From Coccinella septempunctata (taxonomy: Eukaryota > Arthropoda > Insecta > Coleoptera > Coccinellidae): a stretch of 64,000 nucleotides of DNA. Where the stretch lies: positions 38,490,116-38,554,115 of the forward strand of contig NC_058190.1 of assembly GCF_907165205.1 (NCBI RefSeq). The letters run 5' to 3'. Numbering within the stretch: the first letter of the stretch is position 1; each line of letters begins with the position of its first letter. Positions 1 to 11,954 of the stretch are shown piece after piece. The notes beneath the pieces were generated by a model. That model was given only the letters and a program-made list of their open reading frames with translations, searched no databases and was not told where the DNA came from. A program made the position numbers and the translations under genes.

Positions 1-698
1 CAAAAGAAGATAGAGGATGCAGTTGATGACATTATTGGTTTCTCTTAAAAAGAAGACCCAAATGTGCCATGCATTTTCCTCTATCTCGTTGAGTTGAAAA
101 AGTTGTAGTTCGGGTATCACAAATTTTTCTCACCCTGTACTCTCCGAAATGGATTCAATTCTTTGACTGATGATTCAGAAGATGATTTTTTTTACATCTT
201 TGAAAACCTGCAGTCTCATTCCCTACCGCTGAAAGTGCATACATCATAGACCCTTTTTTTATTTCTACCATCAAAATCCACTAGGTCTCCACGAAGCTCG
301 AGTATCTTGGGCTCCCCAACTACCAGACATCACAATATTACTTTTTTTGTTTCTTTCATTGAAAATTAAGGTAAAATTAGTTTATTCATTGGCAAGAAGA
401 ATTGAAATAATTTCTATATTTTTCAATTAAAACGAGTGCAGGAGATTTCTCATCAAAATTACAAAATTTATGAGTAAAAATTCGATTGAGCTACACAGCA
501 TGCCTGAAGTGAATAAGATAAATGTGAATATTCCTAAAATAAATGGAGTAAATGACAAAAAGATGAAGATGCTATTGTGAAAGGAATGTCATGTTTAAAT
601 AACTTATGTTACTGATATTCATGCAGGCAATTTAATTTCTAGTTCAATTGTGGATTTCACCTAGTATCGGTCACATCAATTTAATATTAGAAAGTAAG
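1..698. other. unassigned AT-rich sequence
   Basis: No coding frame or RNA gene was recognised. A lone CACCCTGTAC terminus near position 131 matches the ends of the foldback repeats further right, so part of this may be an eroded element whose other end lies outside the window. Confidence 0.4.
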
Positions 699-699
699 T

Positions 700-1012
700 A
701 CCTACTGGGTGGGTCGTTTTTGAGTTTTTAGCAAAAAATGAGATTTTGACGATTTCGAAAAGTTCTCATAACTTTTTTGCGTTCGAAGTTACAGATCTGA
801 AACATTTACTGATAAAAGATTTTTTCCAATTAAAAAATAACAAATTGAATAAGAGTGTGCCTTTAAAAAAACAAAAGTACACAGGCTACGGTTTTCACCA
901 TTCTTTGTTTCTCTGAAAAAGAGCTCGGAAATGTGTAATCCGTTTTCTTCTAGCTCTTATAGTTCTCGAGATTTCCTCAGAAGACAACGAATTTCGCCCA
1001 ACCTGTACATAG
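700..1012. repeat. foldback family FB2, partial copy
   Basis: This stretch closely matches copies at about 23.05-23.67 kb and 48.44-49.54 kb. Shared landmarks are a segment containing AAAATGAGATTTTGACGATT, a segment containing CACCATTCTTTGTTTCTCTG, and a right end reading CCTGTACA. The complete copy at 48.4 kb shows that the two ends of the family are inverted repeats of one another. Here the left end is eroded. It carries no coding capacity. Confidence 0.75.
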
Positions 1013-2206
1013 ATCACATCCCAAACAATTCGAGTACTAATGTTCTTGCCTCCCTCTCCATTAAAATCATAACACGGATGAAATCCTTACCCAGAGGCTT
1101 ATCTTCCTAAATAACACATCGTTCTCACCACCGTCGTTAAACTCATATCAGGAACTGACCATTTCACAATCTCACCCTGTACCTAGTGAAATAATTCATT
1201 ACCGCACCCCCAGAAGACCCTTGTGGACGTCGGTGCGTGCAAATTGCTCGCGGTAAAGCAAGTGGAGATAACGCAGGAGATATGAGGAACCGTTATTCAT
1301 CCACATAGAGGATCTAATCAAGCTAATCCATGTACGTCTACCGGGCAATCAATATTCACTTGTCCACTCCCGATTTCTCCTGCCATCAATGAAGGCAAAC
1401 ATGCTCTCAGCATGTTTAACGTCAGGATATTAACGACATCATGCTGACCATTCCACGATAGAGAGTACACACCTCGTAGAGGCGCAGAGAACAGTCGAAG
1501 GGATTCCTGATTAGAGTTATAATGCTTGTAGCCGGAATCCACTATGGAAGGTTGTCTACATAAATTGAATTATGTAAGTATCGGTAATATCTGGCAAGAA
1601 TTGTGTCGATAGGTTCTAGGTACTATCATTATATATGGCTTTGTGTTAAATTGTCCTTAACCACGCAACTGCATCGATGTTTTCGTATTGTTTATGGGTT
1701 TCTAAATGTAGCTGTTTATCTTCTGAAGGTTGATGAGGAATTGGTATGAGGTCGGAGGAGGTGTAGGTCATCATTCAGTTTTTTTTTACCAACCTGTACG
1801 AAACACGCATTTATGAACTGAAAAAGTCTATTATCCAACAAATTTCATAAGTTTTTGGTTGTCTCTACGCGATAAAACTTCATCTGAAATCATAAACAAT
1901 GAACTGAATTACATTCAAAAGATTACATTTTTATTGGAATTGTTTCCAAATTATATGAAATATCAAAAGTGAAATACATAGAGAGTAATGTAACCTTTCG
2001 AATCACTTCAGTCTTAAAGCAAATTTTTTTTCTTATTTTATCCACATGTCTATTAATCTTATTCATTTTGTTTCCTGTAAAATTCCATCTTTTTACTGCT
2101 CTATTGAAAACTGACGAGGTTCGAATATATCGAGTGTTCTTTTTTATTTAGTTAACAATTTGCATGCTTGTGTATTCTTACTTCAAATGTCCTTTATTTT
2201 TGTAGA
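1013..2206. other. unassigned sequence between repeats
   Basis: No supported gene. A CACCCTGTAC terminus occurs near 1176. The short open frames here (for example 1318-1542 minus and 1969-2151 plus) lack domains and look like chance frames in AT-rich DNA. Confidence 0.4.
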
Positions 2207-2208
2207 CT

Positions 2209-2880
2209 ATATGGGTGAGTCTTTGACTAGTACGACAATTTTAACAGTAGAAGAAACACTTTTTTCCCTTATTATTTTATCCGAATCGGCTCGGTTCAAA
2301 AGATACAGGCTGTTGAAAAAACATAAAAAATGTGTTATTTTTAGTCCTCACAAAACTCTCCCAAACGGTTTTATCGAATGAAATGAATTTCGGAAAATAG
2401 TTTTTCATTTATTTGATGAATCTTTGTCGAACGCAAGATATCACCCACGTCTTCCATTTTTCTTATGACTATTACGGACCATAAAAATACCAAAAATTCA
2501 AAGAATCCAACTGTTGAAACTGAGTTGGACGCTATCTGATGAATATTTGAACGTTTTGTAGAATAAAAGTAATCTTCATCTTTTCTCGTATAATGCACCG
2601 TTTTCGAGTAATTTGATGTTTAAAAGCAAAAAATATCTGTAAAACTCGAATAATTTGGTACTTTGACCCTATGCAACACTTTTTAAAAGATCCACAGACG
2701 TGTAGTGTCACAGATTTAGCTAGATATTCCGAAGATAATTTTGTTTTTCCAGGGGTGGCACAGCTCACTATGAAAATTTAAAACGGCTTTATCTTTTCAT
2801 CAGAGGCGAATCGGAAGAAATGGTATAAGAAAAAAGTGTTTTTTTTTTACCTCAAAAATCTACTGTTGAAATATTTATCA
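2209..2880 (+). repeat. foldback family FB1, copy 1
   Basis: The copy starts with GGGTGAGTCTTTGACT and ends in the inverted form of the same terminal region (ATCTACTGTTGAAATATTT). The interior carries landmarks shared by all copies: a GTTGAAAAA run, GGGGTGGCACAGCTCA and a subterminal GACCTCAA/TTGAGGTC segment. It has no coding capacity and is non-autonomous. Confidence 0.8.
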
Positions 2881-3446
2881 AAAGGAACACTTTTCCTCCT
2901 TACCATATTCTTCATTTTGTCTGGGTTCAAAAGTTACAGGCTCTTGAAAATCCATGAAAAAATTTATTTTCACTTATATCTCCCAAACTATATACCTAAT
3001 CGAATGGAATAATTTTCGGAATAAAGTCTCTCAATGATGTGATGAATCTTCTCCAAACACAAAATTCCACCTACATTTTCCAGTTTCTTCACTATATGAC
3101 CATTATATACCATGAAAATACGAAAAATTTGAAGAACCCAACTCTTAAAACATGAATATTTGACCATTTTAGAAAATAAAAGTATTCTTCATAATATCTT
3201 GTATAATGTGACGTATTTGAAAAATTAAAATTAAAATAGAAAATAAAAAATATCTGTGAAATTCGAAAAATTTGGTTCTTTGTCTGAATGCAACTGTGTT
3301 TAAAAGATCCACACATAGGTATATGCAGTGTCATACATTTAGCTCGTTATTCTAAGTTTGTCTTTCTAGGAAGACATAAAGGAGGATCAGGAAAACGAGT
3401 GTTCCTTTTGACCGAGAATCTACTGTTAAAATATACTGGGTGGCCC
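2880..3446 (+). repeat. foldback family FB1, copy 2 fused to copy 1
   Basis: A second FB1 copy begins inside the right end of copy 1, in the same orientation, without its own outer left terminus. It ends at ATCTACTGTTAAAATATACT. Its interior matches copy 1 in order but is clearly diverged, so this is an old head-to-tail fusion and not a recent duplication. Confidence 0.7.
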
Positions 3447-4300
3447 ACCCCAGACGCGGCGCTGATTTTGAGGGAGTGAATAAAGTTATTTTGAAAATCT
3501 TTTCTTGTTGTGTGTGTATAGTGGTCAAAAGCACAACTTAAAATTATTGTCATATGCACAGGATCGAGATATAGACCAAAGTTACACTTTTTTAAATGTA
3601 ACACTCTGTATTTGACCTCAAAAATGGAATGGCAGGCTCAAATTATGATGATTTTCTTCAGATCACTTTATACCTTAGAAGGACCATTTACGAGATAATG
3701 GTGAAAATCAATTACTAGTTTTGAATTAAAAATCGAAAATTGCTCAGAAACTATTAGGTTTAGATGTAGGAAAATTTTATGAAGATAGTTTCGAAATTAA
3801 TTTTTAAGTTCAACGAGATATAGAAATACCGAGTGTGTGATTTTAAATAAGATTATTTTTAGTTGATGTTTGAGAATTAATTATGATCACTCTGTACATT
3901 CTGAAGTTGAAATTTTCTTTTATATGTAGGAGTAGCCAACTTTTCTATTCGAAAAAATTCTGTCTGTATCACTGGTGTAACTAGTTTCTTCATTAATTGC
4001 TATTTAAAAAAACTCCATATTTTAGATTTTTCGCCATTATCTCGTGAAGGATGCTTTCGATCTATAGAGTAATCTGAAGTAACTCATCATAACTTGAGCT
4101 TGCCATTCCATTTTTGAGGTCAAATATAGGGTGTTACGTTTAAAAAAGTGTAACTTTGGTCTATGTCTTTGTTTTCGAACACCCTGTATATATGAAAATA
4201 ATTTTAAAGTTTTTAAATTGTGCTTTGCGACATCCTACACACACCACAAGAAAAGATTTTCAAAATATTTTCATTTACTCTGCCACTTTTGACAAAAATT
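3443..4300. repeat. foldback repeat FB3, about 0.86 kb
   Basis: The left arm (about 3470-3670) and right arm (about 4080-4290) are imperfect inverted repeats. For example AAAATCTTTTCTTGTTGTGT on the left mirrors ACACCACAAGAAAAGATTTT on the right, and CAAAAATGGAATGGCA mirrors TGCCATTCCATTTTTG. The centre is unique AT-rich DNA with no gene. An internal AACACCCTGTATA motif near 4180 resembles the termini of other families in the window. Confidence 0.75.
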
Positions 4301-5090
4301 ATACTGGACAAGGAAAGGAGCAAGCATAATTAATAAAGTATTCTTGAAAGTGTTGTTCAATTCATTTTATTTCAAAATCTAAAACACCACGTGCCCAGCG
4401 TGGACTTCACTTTTTTATTCGAATAAGGTAGGCATTACTTAATTGATTCGTATTTATTTATTATTCCAATATAAATATCGACTCAAAAAAGACTAACCCA
4501 TTTCCTCTACGATAGACTAGTGATATGTCATTGCTAATCTTTAGTAAATGCAGTGATTTCTCTTGACGGCTATAAAACGAAACAAAAAACAAATTACGCA
4601 ATTCTGATAGTTCTAGTTCTTAGACTCGAAGCAGAAGAATCTCATTTTATATAAATAACTACAGGTCATATCTAGAACGAACATGAGTCCTGCGAGAGTT
4701 ATTTTTTGAATGGACAATAAATCCAACAATGATATACAACCAATATTCCTTTAGCGTGGCCGATAAGGATGAAAAATAGGCATTTCTCATGAAATGGAGC
4801 GCCCCATCATGTTCTTTCAGCAGGTAGTTCATCTAATCGAACTATTACAACCGCATCTAATCGGTACATGGATATATTGCGGCTCCTGTGGCGTACTTTG
4901 AACGATCGTCTTCCATATCAATTTCCCCTCTGGAAGAATGGATTGAAACCTACAATACGTGAGATGAAATATGTTACCGAATTTTTTACGCTTATAATAT
5001 CGAGCGCTCGAAGAAATTCTTCGACAAGGAATTACTGAGCATGTTGCTAGTGAACAGAGGTTCTGTCAATTCTCAATGATACACAGATAC
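4301..5090. other. unassigned sequence
   Basis: No gene, RNA or clear repeat was recognised. There is a small local inverted repeat around CACGTGCCCAGCGTG near 4390. Confidence 0.4.
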
Positions 5091-6402
5091 TCCATTCATA
5101 TTTATTTTAGCAGTCGATTGGCCATGAAATAATTTTCTCAAGTTTTTGTAACTAGAACGAAGTAAGGTTGGCACTCATAAAATGTCGTTAATGTCATAAC
5201 GCCGTTGCCACAAATAATATCAATTTTTATCACGAAAATGCCGAAAGTGATTGAAAAATGAGACAGGGTTTCAGGAAGTGCTATTTAGAATTCAGGTCCG
5301 CACATTCAAATAGTTTTACCCTGATATTCTAAAATCCACAATACGTCAGACGGTAGCGAACATATTCAATGTGAGAGAATTTATGTAATGTTTCATATTC
5401 ATCTGAATCTAAACGACTTATATTTCAGCTGAATATTTCCACAATCAGAAAGATTGTGAATAAAGAAGTTGACAAAGAATTTCCTTTTATTGGAAGACGC
5501 CAAAAAATGGTGGCATTCGAGAATTTTATGTTTGGGTGAATTAATGCGAAAAGTTATTACAGGATTTTCGATAAATGTCATCGTAGATAAAGTTCCCGAA
5601 AATTGATTTTTCCATTTTTCAATTGGCTTGTCCTATACATTGTAAATGTCTTAAGGTACCAATAAATACCTAATTATTATTATTATATCAATGTATTAAG
5701 ATGAGCAGCCACAAATACGAGCCAGTTTTTCTGTTAATTGTTTATTCATGTGAAATTTTTATTCAAAGGTTCAAAAGTTCGTCTCGACTTGAAACTTCCT
5801 TTAATTCCTTTTACTTCCACTGATGCAAGATGATTTTTGTTGAAGAATTTAACATTATTGTAATTATCTGTTAATTCCTTCGGGAGATTCATTCATTTAT
5901 TCATTCATTCATTCATTGCTGTATCCCGTTACCGGGAATAAATCTACAAAAAGAAGGGTATCTCCTTCGGGAGATACCCATTCCCAACCACTGCATCATA
6001 TGCATTTCATCTTCGGGTTAATATTTTTGAAATCTACAACCGATGTAACGTATTCAAACTTCAGCCAAAGAAGATAACGAACATTAACTCTCCTCAAGCT
6101 AGTGCATATTATGATATTATACCGATCTCTTGTATTTTCCATGCAAATAACTGGATTTTTTATGCCTTTAATCAGTTTGTATAAACTTCAATTATGTTCG
6201 TCACATATTTCCCGAAGAGATTCGACATTGTGATTAAAATACGGAATGACAGAAACTTTTACGTAGAACAGGCAACATAGCGTTGATTTAAAACCCAAAA
6301 ATGTTTTGACAAGCGTCATAACCCCACATTTTCGTACTATACAGAGTGGAATGTGTCAAATTTCCATGGCCAACCGAGTGCTAAAATAAAAGTGAATGGA
6401 GT
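5090..6402. mobile_element. non-autonomous TIR element (family T1), copy 1
   Basis: The ends are inverted repeats: TTATTTTAGCAGTCGATTGG on the left and the mirrored CCAACCGAGTGCTAAAATAA on the right. Copies occur at 58577-59341 (inverted, internally deleted) and 61101-62234, with an end fragment at about 19994-20090. No transposase frame is present, so it must be moved by an enzyme encoded elsewhere or be extinct. It is interrupted by a short LINE tail at 5889-5962. Confidence 0.75.
5889..5962 (-). mobile_element. very short LINE 3' tail inside T1 copy 1
   Basis: A tail of repeated CATT units followed by GCTGTATCCCGTTACCGGGA matches the 3' ends of the RTE-like LINE fragments at 20.9 and 46.1 kb, read on the minus strand. 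It is bracketed by the 13-base direct repeat TCCTTCGGGAGAT (5876-5888 and 5963-5975). The T1 copy at 61.9 kb has only one such site (61876 onward) and no insert. This identifies target-primed insertion of a severely 5'-truncated element. Confidence 0.85.
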
Positions 6403-7954
6403 AAGTTAGTGAGTTCAAACAATGCCATCTATGTTGAATTTTGAAAATATCTTTGCAACGAACATTCGTGACCGGCAAAGTGCTCTGGACTAGGTACATT
6501 AACTAGATAAAAAGTAATCCATGTGGTGTACTAATTTATAAAAATTTACAGTGCGAGACTCTAACTTTGAGTAAATTCAATAAATAGAAAACAGGTTTTA
6601 TTAATTCCGAGAAAAGTATCGACTGTATCGATATTTTTCAGGAGACTTTTTTGCTTTAGAATAGAAAGGGAAACCATAAGAGAATTTTATTTTTCGAAAA
6701 TCCATCCCACAAAAACATGAAGGAAAATCATAAGGGGTTGTTATTTTCAACCCCTAATAATAAAGTTACGAGATCTAAAAATTTGTGTGAGTAACATCTA
6801 CTTAGTGCTTCATATTGTGTATAGTTTTATGACTCAGTGTATTTTAGAACCCGTAAAAAAAATTAAAAACTGTCAACTCGTCATCACATTCCAAAGGCTG
6901 TATCTTGGAAGGGAGGTCGATTTCGAAAAAAATTTATAGGAACTACCACTGCTCATTTTCATGGAGAAATCATCCCCCTAAGTCCCTCGCATTTCTTTAC
7001 AGACACCCTGTATACAAAGCTAATTTTTAGTGTAGGTACTCCAGCTGGTCCAAGGTAACCCTTATATTAATCTGACACGATTGAGTAAATCCAAAATTTC
7101 CTTTATGAGCTCCGCCACTGTCACAACACAAGGAAGTGTTGATTGAAAAAACAGCGACATCTAACTCAACATTCGCTCCTGTGATATTGAACGTCGAATT
7201 CCGCACAGAGAGGGACATTACCAAATTGATTCGGGGAAATATTTGTCCATTCGGTTCTGCGGTTCAAATTCACGTCCGGTTTTCCGACTCCTATAACAGA
7301 CTAGAAGCTTCTCACATCAAAACGCCATCTAATTAATGACTAACCTCCTAAAATACACTCCTCTTTGAAGCCCGCTCCACTCATCAAGAGAGTCATGACC
7401 TGAAATTTCTTATGTGAGATGCTGGAAGCCCGGCACATGCAGCAAGAAATTCCAGGTCTTGAACTAGGTCTGTTAGGGAGAAGACGAGGATAATAAGCCA
7501 AACGAGATGCTTTTCCCGATGGAATGAACCTGCGCTATTCCTGCTTCAAGATCGTTGGAACACTAATGAACTGCTAACTTCGGTTTTTATTTCGGAGTCC
7601 AGTCGAGATCTGGTGAAATGCATCAAATAAGCTCTGAAAATGTTGTCTGACATGGATAAAGGTGAAGTGTACGGAAAAATATGGATATGGACTCCAAGTG
7701 AATCCAGTTCCCCACAAAATTATTATCATCAAGTAGTATGAGGGATTGGATTCTTCTGTTAGTCTAAACAACGTTGAGTGGCAAATGTGTTGTCCTTCAA
7801 CTCCATAAAAGAATACTATATTTTACTGCCAGAAAATGAGGGTGATAAAAAATCAATCGAAAAATTTCAGAATTCTTATTTTCAGTTATCTATCACAAGA
7901 TGAATAATTTGACTTGACATGTCATACCAGACAATTACACCTTTAGTTATTATA
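6403..7954. other. unassigned sequence
   Basis: No gene is supported. A 66-codon plus-strand frame at 7136-7336 and its minus-strand counterpart have no recognisable domain. An ACACCCTGTATA terminus near 7006 suggests one eroded foldback end. Confidence 0.35.
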
Positions 7955-7962
7955 AGATTCAC

Positions 7963-9637
7963 CAAAGATTATAGAGTAGAAAGATGGGAAACGAAGCGAC
8001 TAAAATGATGTGAGCGCCATCTGTGTTTCAAATGTGTCTTTAATACCCTAAGACTGATCAAAATATTGATTCGAGAGCCATTTGCAGAAACATATGGAAT
8101 TTCGTAAGATTGCATATGGTCATTTTTGATCATCTAGCCGTTCATATGCTACTTCTGTATTTCTATGGTGATATTCCATTCAAAACCTGAATTTCATATC
8201 ACATAACAATTATTTAAAGGTCAATCGACATTTTTCGCGTGTAATAAAGTATTACGCAAAGATTATAGAGTAGAAAGAACAGAAACGAAGGGACTAAAGT
8301 GATGTGAGCGCCATCTGTGTTTCAAATGTGTTTCTAAGACCCTAACACTGATTGAAATATCAATTCAAGGGTCATTCAGGCTCCAAAACATATGAAATTT
8401 TGTTAGACTTCAGATGGCCATATTGATCAAATAGGTTTCGAATGTATTGATTCTCGTACCGCCTTTTGTTTATATAGCTCACTCTAGTTGCTGATTATTG
8501 AACTTTTTTGTTTTATTTCTCTCTAAATATCGTTCGAAAATTATTGCATGGTGAAGAACAGTGCATCAAATATAATCGATTTTCCGAAATTAAGTTTTTT
8601 AATTTACTAAGGAAATGTTGATGTAAGAATTGAAACTGGTAACATGTGACTTGGTTATTCATTGATTTTTATTTTCAGTGCTCCGTAGTGGATTGAACTT
8701 TCAGGGCATAGAGGCCTGCAAACACTACTGACTACACATGTGCAGTGAACATTTTACTCCAAGTCAATTAAGAACTGTTCATTCACGTGATTTTTTATAT
8801 GCAGGAAGCATCTCTTGCATGAAGGGCCCGTTTAGGGAAATTTATTACTTTCATACGTCCATTCAAAGATTCTTAATTGCTACTCCTTCAATATATTCAG
8901 AAATGCACAGATTTATTGATTTCTATTCGGTAATCGAGTGACTGTGAAATTGTTGTTTGCAGAGTCAATTTTATGAGAAAGGTCTCATAAAATTGACTTG
9001 GTAAGGATAAAAAAAAAAACATAAAAACAGCATAAAGAAACTATACTGACGGGCTAACATACAGGTCTTGTATATCTTGGTAAGGTTTTTTTTAATTGTG
9101 GTACTGAAAATCCTGTGATTAGTAAGTAACTGAAATGTGTATGCTATTATGTGATGTGGTATATTGAATTTTGGTCCATATCAATTTATGATATAAATTG
9201 TACAAATTCAACTAAATTTATCAATTCAACACAACGTTTTGCACAGAAATAACACCTTTGACCTATAGCTGATCACCATATACTCTTGTGTCCTAGTCAA
9301 AGCTCTATTTTTTGTCCATAATTTCAAATTGATTCCAAAAATTTTCATATGAAAACTAACATCCTGGTTACAAAACCATACTTTTCTTTTGTCGCTCAGG
9401 ATGTTTGATTTCTGGTCCCAACACAGTTTATATTGAGATTCAACACAAGTGATAGAATTCGAATTTCGCGCCCCTCAATTATAAAGCAGAAAACTGAAAT
9501 TAAACAGTTTTTCTGTATTGACAGTACGTTTTTAGCGCCATCTCATTGTCAAATGTGAAACATAGACCAAAATGTAGTCGATTTTTATCACTAGAGATAT
9601 GAGGGCGTTTCCTATCTTCCATATTCTATAATCTTTG
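7963..9637. mobile_element. TIR repeat with duplicated left end (family T2)
   Basis: The left terminus CAAAGATTATAGAGTAGAAA occurs at 7963 and again at 8257, so the first about 294 bases are a diverged direct duplication. The right end, read on the minus strand from 9637, is CAAAGATTATAGAATATGGA. The 8 bases outside the two ends (AGATTCAC at 7955-7962 and GGTTTCAC at 9638-9645) match at 6 of 8 positions, as an aged 8-bp target duplication might. Both subterminal regions contain AGCGCCATCT. Further T2 pieces flank the LINE at 24.2-25.5 kb. A THAP-like remnant lies inside. Confidence 0.55.
8681..8941 (+). pseudogene. THAP zinc-finger-like remnant
   Basis: One plus-strand frame reads NFQGIEACKHY, a stop, then LHMCSEHFTPSQLRT. 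The CSEHFTPSQ block fits the conserved second half of THAP DNA-binding domains, where Cys and His of a C2CH zinc site lie in a C-S-x-H-F context. The part after the stop is 67 codons (8738-8941) and becomes featureless after about residue 20. The first cysteine pair of a THAP domain is not found in frame; CSVVD lies one frame away at 8679. THAP domains occur in P and Kolobok transposases as well as host genes, and the location inside a TIR repeat favours a transposon origin. It is broken and short; the match rests on one motif. Confidence 0.35.
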
Positions 9638-9645
9638 GGTTTCAC

Positions 9646-10437
9646 AATCATGACGTACATATCCTTGGCAGTATTTTTGTCTAGTATCTACAAATCTTAC
9701 TACCTAGAATTCTGCACGCCATCATATGGCTCGAATGCTTATTCCACTGAAGCTTAGTTTACAGAGTTATTCTCAAATATTTAATACCATTCGTCCATTC
9801 GATGATGTCTTCCTTTAAAGTGAGAATTTCATAGTTGGAAGTTTCCTTTTATGAATAAATAGAGTTATCCTTGTCTTTGTCGAGTTGGTCTTCCACTGAC
9901 AGGCAGCATTGTTAAATAATTCATATGCATTGAATCGCATAAGGTGTTCCCAAAATTTCCCCGAATCAGTAGGTGTTAAAAAAAAAAGCTGCACACGTAT
10001 CTGCACTCTGAAGAAGTTAGGTATACCTACAGCAACCTTACGATGCATTTACGTGTACATAGTAGTTAAATCAAAAATCATGTAATTCAGTTTCTGGCAT
10101 AAGAAGACTCATAACATAACCAATACAATGCAGTGTACACTTCATAAATAAAAACCGTCTCAGTCATTCTCCGCGCAATAATCTTCTGGAATGTCTAACA
10201 ACCGCCGTTCAAATTACACGCAGAAGAAGCACAAGACTGCCAGACCATTTCCAATACACCGGAACGTAAGCCATCGATCGCAGTTCCTATAAATGGAGTG
10301 AAAGTCGTCCATACCAATGAGCTTCATTTGTTCCAGCAAACGCCTGTCAATTAGCAATGACATGGGGAACCTATATTATGATCCTGGGAGTTTACAAACT
10401 CGGCTACACCTAATCGCGAGGTTCTATTGAATTTTAG
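9646..10437. other. unassigned sequence upstream of candidate exons
   Basis: No repeat family was recognised. The 77-codon minus-strand frame at 9815-10048 has no domain. The interval ends in the acceptor-like GAATTTTAG at 10429-10437. Confidence 0.35.
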
Positions 10438-10510
10438 CACGGTCGATATGAGACGGGATCCAGAAGAATCACAAACGTGGGAAGATGAGGAGGGTGCTCA
10501 TATTCGGGAT
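10438..10510 (+). CDS. candidate internal exon of an unrecognised host gene
   Basis: After the acceptor-like GAATTTTAG the plus strand reads, from the second base, TVDMRRDPEESQTWEDEEG and then AHIRD, up to a possible GT donor at 10511. The acidic, non-repetitive composition and balanced codons are unlike the surrounding AT-rich chance frames. If the frame is read on, it reaches a TAG at 10529-10531. Splicing at 10511 leaves phase 0, which fits the exon candidate at 10777. I do not recognise the family. No start codon or promoter is visible nearby, so it would be an internal exon of a gene with long introns. It could be a chance frame. Confidence 0.35.
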
Positions 10511-10776
10511 GTATGCATTCAGTATTTGTAGGTACCTACATTGCGGATGTGCCTATTACTTGAATGTTGATATTTCTCCGTTGAACTACACTTCTCCACA
10601 AACTGTGATAAAGTGACTTTATCGTCCTTTTCATTAACTATTAGAGAATATTATAAAAATATATTCTTCAAAAAAACAACATTGCACTTTTTTATTTTTA
10701 TTTTTTATATTTAGTAATAAAGTACAATGTTTTGTTTCTGATGAATACATTTTTATTTTTATTCTGTATATTTCAG

Positions 10777-10881
10777 GATCGAACAAAGCGAACTAAGATG
10801 GTTTGGGTAGCTGATGAGAATGTCCAAGAATTGGTGGCCAAAGAGAATCTTCGAGTATACTTGATGAAAATCCATAATTGA
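10777..10881 (+). CDS. candidate exon or terminal exon, unrecognised
   Basis: A good acceptor (ATTCTGTATATTTCAG, ending at 10776) is followed in phase 0 by DRTKRTKMVWVADENVQELV and then AKENLRVYLMKIHN before TGA at 10879-10881. The basic start followed by a mixed, well-coded segment is protein-like. The frame is compatible with splicing from the candidate exon ending at 10510, with a 266-base intron that contains a small hairpin (about 10677-10735). A GTATAC donor within the codons at 10855 would make it internal instead. The product is unknown. I have no independent support beyond composition, splice sites and phase. Confidence 0.35.
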   Translation, partial: DRTKRTKMVWVADENVQELVAKENLRVYLMKIHN

Positions 10882-10964
10882 ACTTGAAACAGTTTATACG
10901 ACACGAAGAGTGGTGGAATGGTTTGTGAAAATCGTATAAGCTGTTTCAAATTCCTTAAACTAAG

Positions 10965-11245
10965 TTGAAAAGTATGTGTGAAACTTGAAAAATTGGGTAT
11001 TTTGGCTGAATACAACTCTGTTTAAAAGATCCACAGATGTGTAGTGTCACAGATTCAGCTAGTTATTCTGAAGGTAATTTTGTTTTTCCAGGGGTGGCAC
11101 ACAACTCAATATGAAAACTTCAAATGACTATAACTTTTTATCAGGTCCTAATCGGAAAAAAATGGTAAAGGAAGAAGGCGTTTGTTTTGACCTCAAGAAT
11201 CTACTGTTGAAACATTTGTATAAGTTAGAGACTCACCCTGTATAT
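10965..11245 (+). repeat. foldback family FB1, right-half copy
   Basis: It matches the right half of other FB1 copies: an AGATCCACAG segment, CAGGGGTGGCAC, TTGACCTCAAGAATCTACTG and the terminus CTCACCCTGTAT. The left half is missing. Confidence 0.75.
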
Positions 11246-11880
11246 TCTTTATATACTAGTCTCTCTTTCTTCTCTTTCGCCTGTGCCAAATGATAACACA
11301 AAAAGATGGAATATAACAGCCCTCGCAGATCATTCAAATTAACCACGACAATATAAAACATTCAGGAACTTCTAAATAAGAGACTTTTACACGAAGTGAT
11401 ATATATTCATAAAAAGAAATAGAAATACATCATATTTCAATTTAATAATTTTACATGTAGAAGTAACCCAACACTTTCACTTTGTATTAATTCCTAGTAG
11501 GCAGTAACCACAGTTCTATTTTCAAGTTTTTTTATTATTCATTTTTCAATCTGTATTAGTTATTGAACATGTTGATTCCAACATTGTAAATCTTATTTCA
11601 CTTGGGGTTCTGACTTTTAAACCGATTTCACTTTCCGTATTTATTCGAGATAATTCTTTATATTTTTGTAATATTTGTAATGACATGTTTCTACTTAAGG
11701 TTAAAATCTTTTAAGAGTTTTAAGTGTAAATAAGGAAATATTTTATTGAGTATCAATGGTGGATTTATTGTTGGGAGTTAAGCATGCGTTCAGAATCCTT
11801 CCATCTTGAAAAATTGGGTTTAACAACGAAAAGTTGCTAACCATCTACGGGTGTTGAGAAATGTAATAAGTAGAGCGTCG
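11246..11880. other. unassigned AT-rich sequence
   Basis: No gene, RNA or repeat family was recognised. Confidence 0.35.
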
Positions 11881-11954
11881 AATGGATGTCGTGGGAGTGC
11901 TGTATATGATGGGGATGAAAGAACAAGAGCTGCAACCGTCGTACAAGATGTTAA

